Positions 15,039-17,621 of a DNA stretch of 17,621 bases are shown piece by piece (position 1 is the first letter of the stretch; every line of letters starts with the position of its first letter). The notes under the pieces were generated by a model. It was not told the origin of the DNA. It worked only from the letters and a program-made list of their open reading frames with translations, and searched no databases. A program made the translations under genes and the position numbers. Source of the DNA: CAJOLV01 sp045631885 (GTDB lineage Bacteria; Bacillota_I; Bacilli_A; RFN20; CAG-826); the NCBI GenBank assembly GCA_045631885.1, contig JAZQVN010000005.1, positions 1 to 17,621 on the forward strand. Direction: 5' to 3'.

Positions 15039-15115
15039 CGGGACGTAGCGCAGCTTGGTAGCGCACTTCCTTGGGGTGGAAGGGGTCGTGAGTTCAAATC
15101 TCATCGTTCCGACCA
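15039..15115 (+). tRNA. tRNA-Pro (anticodon GGG)
   Basis: A complete 77-nt cloverleaf with encoded CCA. The acceptor CGGGACG pairs with CGTTCCG (one G-U), discriminator A. The D stem is GCGC/GCGC with loop AGCTTGGTA. The anticodon stem CTTCC/GGAAG encloses TTGGGGT, so the anticodon is GGG, reading CCC and CCU. The T stem GTGAG/CTCAT has loop TTCAAAT. Overall it is very close to Bacillus tRNA-Pro, which has TGG at the anticodon. It is the only plus-strand gene here, transcribed divergently from uvrA and convergently with the kinase gene. Confidence 0.97.
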
Positions 15116-15121
15116 GCAAAA

Positions 15122-15160
15122 ATAAAAGACCATCACCTAATTGTGATGGTTTTCATTTTC
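15122..15160 (+). terminator. Bidirectional terminator shared by tRNA-Pro and the kinase gene
   Basis: A perfect 8-bp stem ACCATCAC (15129-15136) and GTGATGGT (15143-15150) encloses a 6-nt loop. On the plus strand it is followed by TTTTCATTTT, ending the tRNA transcript; on the minus strand by CTTTTATTTTTG, ending the kinase transcript. The kinase stop codon (15139-15137) lies at the loop edge. Confidence 0.85.
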
Positions 15161-15667
15161 TTTAGTTAATTCTTTTAATTTATCGATGACTTCTTGGAAA
15201 TGATGATCTTTAATAACTGTCACGCTATCGAAGAATTCATAATCTTTATCATTTGGTGCTTCGTATTTTTCAAATAATTCTTCTAATACTTCTGGTTTAA
15301 CCGGGAAGATTCGATTTAAGTTTTGATTTCTGACAACATCTTTATCTAAATCAAAGGCCACTAAATGGATTTCATCGTAGAATTTCTTAAATGGTTCGAT
15401 GATGCCAACGCGATATTTGCACACGCTATTAGTCGCGTCCATGATGCAAATACCTTCTTTATCCATCGCGTAGACATGCGCCATACCATAGAACATCTTC
15501 CACACTAATTTTTCATAATCAAAACATTGTTGATTACCGCTCACTTCATAACGAAGTAGGTCACTACTGACAACATAAACATGTCCACCAACATTTTTTC
15601 TGAACATGTCAGCGAAATATGATTTCCCACTACCGGGTACACCACTTAATACGATTAACTTAGACAT
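15137..15667 (-). CDS. Small P-loop kinase (AAA_33 / polynucleotide-kinase-like)
   Basis: A 176-residue single-domain P-loop protein. Walker A is GVPGSGKS (9-16), followed by VVSSDLLR (Asp36, a likely acceptor-activating residue), then IMDATN (Asp77) and an Arg-rich lid RNQNLNRIFPV (113-123). This layout fits AAA_33/Zeta-toxin-like kinases related to the kinase domain of T4 polynucleotide kinase; the phosphate acceptor could be a nucleic-acid end, a nucleotide or a small metabolite. It stands alone between two terminators with no antitoxin-like partner, so a housekeeping or RNA-repair role is more likely than a toxin role. AAGGTGAT lies upstream of the ATG. The last codons are part of the shared terminator stem. 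Confidence 0.8.
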   Translation of the reverse strand: MSKLIVLSGVPGSGKSYFADMFRKNVGGHVYVVSSDLLRYEVSGNQQCFDYEKLVWKMFYGMAHVYAMDKEGICIMDATNSVCKYRVGIIEPFKKFYDEIHLVAFDLDKDVVRNQNLNRIFPVKPEVLEELFEKYEAPNDKDYEFFDSVTVIKDHHFQEVIDKLKELTKENENHHN

Positions 15668-15713
15668 AATATCACCTTCAATATGTTAGCAAATCTCTTT
15701 GAGAAAATAAAGG

Positions 15714-15738
15714 TAAGAAAAAACGGGTTAACCCCGTT
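15714..15738 (-). terminator. Intrinsic terminator after the small coiled-coil gene
   Basis: On the minus strand AACGGG-GTTAA-CCCGTT is followed by a run of six T and then CTTACC. The 6-bp GC-rich stem starts about 30 nt past the stop of the 15767-16126 gene. Confidence 0.78.
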
Positions 15739-15766
15739 ATTTTCTCTTTAACGTACTTATAAAGAA

Positions 15767-16126
15767 TTAGGCACCGACTTCTTGATGAGCTTTTTGTCTT
15801 AATTCTTCGATTTCTTCTTCGGTGATTAAGCCTGCTCTTAAGAGTTTATGGGAGACGGATTTAATATCCTTCTTCACGGCTTTTAATAATTCTTCTTGTT
15901 CTTTTCTTTGAGCAATTTTACGTTTGACACTATTTAAGAAGGCTTCTGGAACGTATTCGGAAATAATTTTGTTGCCTTCTCTCCATTGACGATAATTATA
16001 AGTATGGCCGGAAATATGTTTCACAGAAATATATCCGCGAGGTAAATTCGCGATAGCGAGTTCGATTTCGGCTTGTTCTTTTAATAGTTCATATAGGGAA
16101 TCAACTTGTCTTTGTTCTCTTTTCAT
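15767..16126 (-). CDS. Small coiled-coil protein, DUF6788-like core (uncharacterised)
   Basis: A 119-residue protein. Residues 1-27 and 68-115 are highly charged and heptad-like, predicting helices or coiled coils. Between them is a compact motif, LPRGYISVKHISGHTYNYRQW followed at once by REGNKIISEYV (about 28-59), resembling the GxIsxKxIxGxxYYYLQWREGxKxxSxYV pattern of small uncharacterised Firmicutes proteins that I associate, from memory, with DUF6788. GGAGG lies eight bases before the ATG and two candidate promoters precede it. It is monocistronic, between the PFOR terminator and its own. Function unknown. Confidence 0.8.
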   Translation of the reverse strand: MKREQRQVDSLYELLKEQAEIELAIANLPRGYISVKHISGHTYNYRQWREGNKIISEYVPEAFLNSVKRKIAQRKEQEELLKAVKKDIKSVSHKLLRAGLITEEEIEELRQKAHQEVGA

Positions 16127-16154
16127 ACAATAGACCTCCTTAACCTACTAGAAT

Positions 16155-16183
16155 ATTTTAGTTAAAAATCTTTTTATTTTCAA
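16155..16183 (-). promoter_or_regulatory. Predicted proximal promoter of the small coiled-coil gene
   Basis: On the minus strand TTGAAA (16183-16178) is followed after exactly 17 bp by TAAAAT (16160-16155), a good sigma-A match about 30 bp upstream of the start codon. Confidence 0.6.
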
Positions 16184-16199
16184 GCAGTTTGTAGAAAAA

Positions 16200-16227
16200 A
16201 TATTATCACACTTTTGCACTCTGTAAA
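16200..16227 (-). promoter_or_regulatory. Predicted distal promoter of the small coiled-coil gene
   Basis: On the minus strand TTTACA (16227-16222) and TAATAT (16205-16200) are 16 bp apart, with TGA directly before the -10 (extended -10). It would act in tandem with the proximal promoter. Confidence 0.4.
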
Positions 16228-16271
16228 TAGTAGATTTGCTTTTTTACCTATTTTTCAAGAAAAATGCCTCA

Positions 16272-16301
16272 TAAAAAAGTGGGCTCCCGAAGGAACCCAC
16301 T
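16272..16301 (-). terminator. Strong intrinsic terminator of the PFOR gene
   Basis: On the minus strand AGTGGGTTCC and GGAGCCCACT form a 10-bp stem (one G-U) capped by a UUCG tetraloop, followed by TTTTTTA. It begins 18 nt past the stop codon and is the clearest terminator in the window. Confidence 0.95.
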
Positions 16302-16319
16302 ACTTTAGTAAGATAAATT

Positions 16320-17621
16320 TTATAGACCGAACTTCTTAATTCTTTCAAATCTGTCTTTCGCGTATTTTTCACTCTTGGTGAGTAATTCTTCAGCGTGAGC
16401 TGGATTGACGATTGGGAGTTGAGAGAATCTTGTTTCTGTCATGACGAAGTCTCTGAATTTGCTGTAATCAGGTTCTTTCATATCGATGGTTAAACCTGGT
16501 TTACCTTCTTCGACTAATCTTGGATCATAACGGAAGATTGGGAAGTAACCGCATTCAACGGCTAATCTTTCTTGTCTCATGGAGTTGGCTAAGCCACCTT
16601 TAATACCATGGTTAGCACATGGTGCGTAGCAGATAACTAATGATGGACCATCATAGCTTTCCGCTTCTTTTAAGGCTTTAATCGCCGCCATTGGGTTAGC
16701 GCCTAAGCTGATTTGAGCAACATAGACTTTGCCATAGCTCATCGCGATTAAGGCTAAGTTCTTCTTCGCGGTTGTCTTACCAGAAGCGGTAAATTTCGCG
16801 ATAGAACCAGTTTGTGAAGACTTGGAGGATTGACCACCGGTATTGGAATAGACTTCGGTATCGAGTAATAAGATGTTAACATCTTCATCGTTAGCGATAA
16901 CGTGATCTAAGCCACCGTAACCGATGTCATAGCCCCAACCATCACCACCGACGATCCAAATGGATTTATCAGCGAGATCTCTTTCATAAGCGAGGACTTC
17001 TTTGATTCCTTCATCTTTACTTGCTTTAACTAAAGCAACTAATTCAGGAACAACTACTCTCATCGCTTGACGATCTTTAATCTTTGCGAAGTATTCATCG
17101 ATCTTTGCGGCTAATTCTGGTTCAAGACCTCTTTCTTTAGCAGCTTCTAAGATTTCGATAATTCTTCTTAATTTGGCATTTGTCGCCACTCTCATACCAT
17201 AACCGAATTCAGCGTTATCTTCGAATAAGGAGTTCGCCCAAGCAATACCTTGGCCTTCTTTATCGGTGCAGAATGGAGTTAATGGAGTGGAACCACTATA
17301 GATGGATGAACAGCCAGTTGCGTTAGCGACAAGCATGTCTTTACCGAATAATTGTGAGACTAATCTATAATATGGAGTTTCACCACATCCAGCACAAGCG
17401 CCAGAGATTTCCATGTATGGCATTAAGAAGCCAACACCTTTAGGTGTTTCTTGTAATGCTGCTGGTAATTTGTCAGCTTTATAAGAAACGTGTTTGAATA
17501 AGTATTCTGCCGCTTCTTCTTGTGGGAATTGAGATTTGGCTTCGACCATTTCAAGAGCGATCTTACCAATCTTATTAGCGTTACATTCCGCAACACAGAG
17601 TCCACAACCAACACAGTTACG
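16320..17621 (-). CDS. nifJ: Pyruvate:ferredoxin (flavodoxin) oxidoreductase, C-terminal part
   Basis: Oxidises pyruvate with CoA to acetyl-CoA and CO2, passing electrons to ferredoxin; oxygen-sensitive and typical of anaerobes. The reading frame is open to the right edge, so the N-terminal two thirds is outside the window and the visible 433 residues are the C-terminal part. They begin with a 4Fe-4S motif C-x2-C-x2-C-x3-C (fragment residues 3, 6, 9, 13; the usual following Pro is Asn). Then come GACAGCGETPY (75-85) and NATGCSS, ligands of the proximal cluster, GDGWGYDIGYGGLDHV (226-241) and DTEVYSNTGGQSSK, the thiamine pyrophosphate site, and ICYAPCANHGI. An internal ATG at 17549 is not the start. 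Followed by a strong terminator. C-terminus of normal type. Confidence 0.97.
   Translation of the reverse strand, partial: RNCVGCGLCVAECNANKIGKIALEMVEAKSQFPQEEAAEYLFKHVSYKADKLPAALQETPKGVGFLMPYMEISGACAGCGETPYYRLVSQLFGKDMLVANATGCSSIYSGSTPLTPFCTDKEGQGIAWANSLFEDNAEFGYGMRVATNAKLRRIIEILEAAKERGLEPELAAKIDEYFAKIKDRQAMRVVVPELVALVKASKDEGIKEVLAYERDLADKSIWIVGGDGWGYDIGYGGLDHVIANDEDVNILLLDTEVYSNTGGQSSKSSQTGSIAKFTASGKTTAKKNLALIAMSYGKVYVAQISLGANPMAAIKALKEAESYDGPSLVICYAPCANHGIKGGLANSMRQERLAVECGYFPIFRYDPRLVEEGKPGLTIDMKEPDYSKFRDFVMTETRFSQLPIVNPAHAEELLTKSEKYAKDRFERIKKFGL

Noticed and set aside
15137..15667. Zeta-type toxin of a toxin-antitoxin pair
   Set aside because: The kinase fold is compatible, but no small antitoxin gene is adjacent, the gene is framed by terminators, and the nearby coiled-coil gene has its own promoters and terminator.
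16320..17549. A complete 409-aa protein starting at 17549
   Set aside because: The frame stays open to the window edge and the extra 24 residues carry a 4Fe-4S motif of pyruvate:ferredoxin oxidoreductase, so this is an internal Met.
17423..17614. Second minus-strand open frame at the right edge
   Set aside because: It is a shifted frame inside the PFOR gene with no family features.

Overview
The window is a low-GC Firmicutes/Bacilli-type chromosome segment, most likely from an uncultured anaerobic gut-type lineage near Erysipelotrichia or Mollicutes. This rests on a Firmicutes-like 16S rRNA 5' end, a Bacillus-style rrn leader (TTTGAAAACTAAACA box), the gap-pgk-tpiA order, the lgt/phosphatase/trxB/rapZ/whiA cluster and a pyruvate:ferredoxin oxidoreductase, which points to anaerobic fermentation. 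TGA acts as a stop (lgt and whiA end with it in tight gene overlaps) and Trp is TGG, so the standard bacterial code applies. The exact lineage is inference.

Layout, left to right. Almost everything is on the minus strand, so transcription runs from high to low coordinates. 1-406 is the 5' part of a 16S rRNA gene that leaves the window; its outermost 29 bases do not look like 16S. 407-736 holds no protein gene but contains the rrn promoter, a structured leader and the terminator of the gene upstream. 737-1969 is an M29 aminopeptidase with its own promoter. 2070-6036 is a glycolytic operon, gap-pgk-tpiA, ending with a Bax-inhibitor-1-type membrane protein and flanked by intrinsic terminators at 2021-2048 and 6158-6187.

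6234-14966 is a tightly packed nine-gene operon: uvrA, an extended lgt, a HAD phosphatase, trxB, rapZ, whiA, a small XRE regulator and two unrecognised small genes, the last a repeat protein. Junctions are 4-17 bp overlaps, one-base gaps (TAATATG) or gaps of about 15 bp, so translational coupling is likely. It starts from a promoter back-to-back with that of a plus-strand tRNA-Pro(GGG) gene (15039-15115).

The tRNA converges on a small P-loop kinase gene (15137-15667); one hairpin serves both and encodes the kinase C-terminus. Further right are a small coiled-coil protein with tandem promoters (15767-16126) and the C-terminal part of pyruvate:ferredoxin oxidoreductase (16320 to the window edge).

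No CRISPR array, insertion sequence, prophage or clear defence system is visible. The most open material is the XRE plus two-orphan module at the end of the whiA operon, the enlarged Lgt with a missing active-site histidine, a RapZ whose Walker A lysine is leucine, and the compact uvrA/tRNA-Pro control region with nested palindromes.
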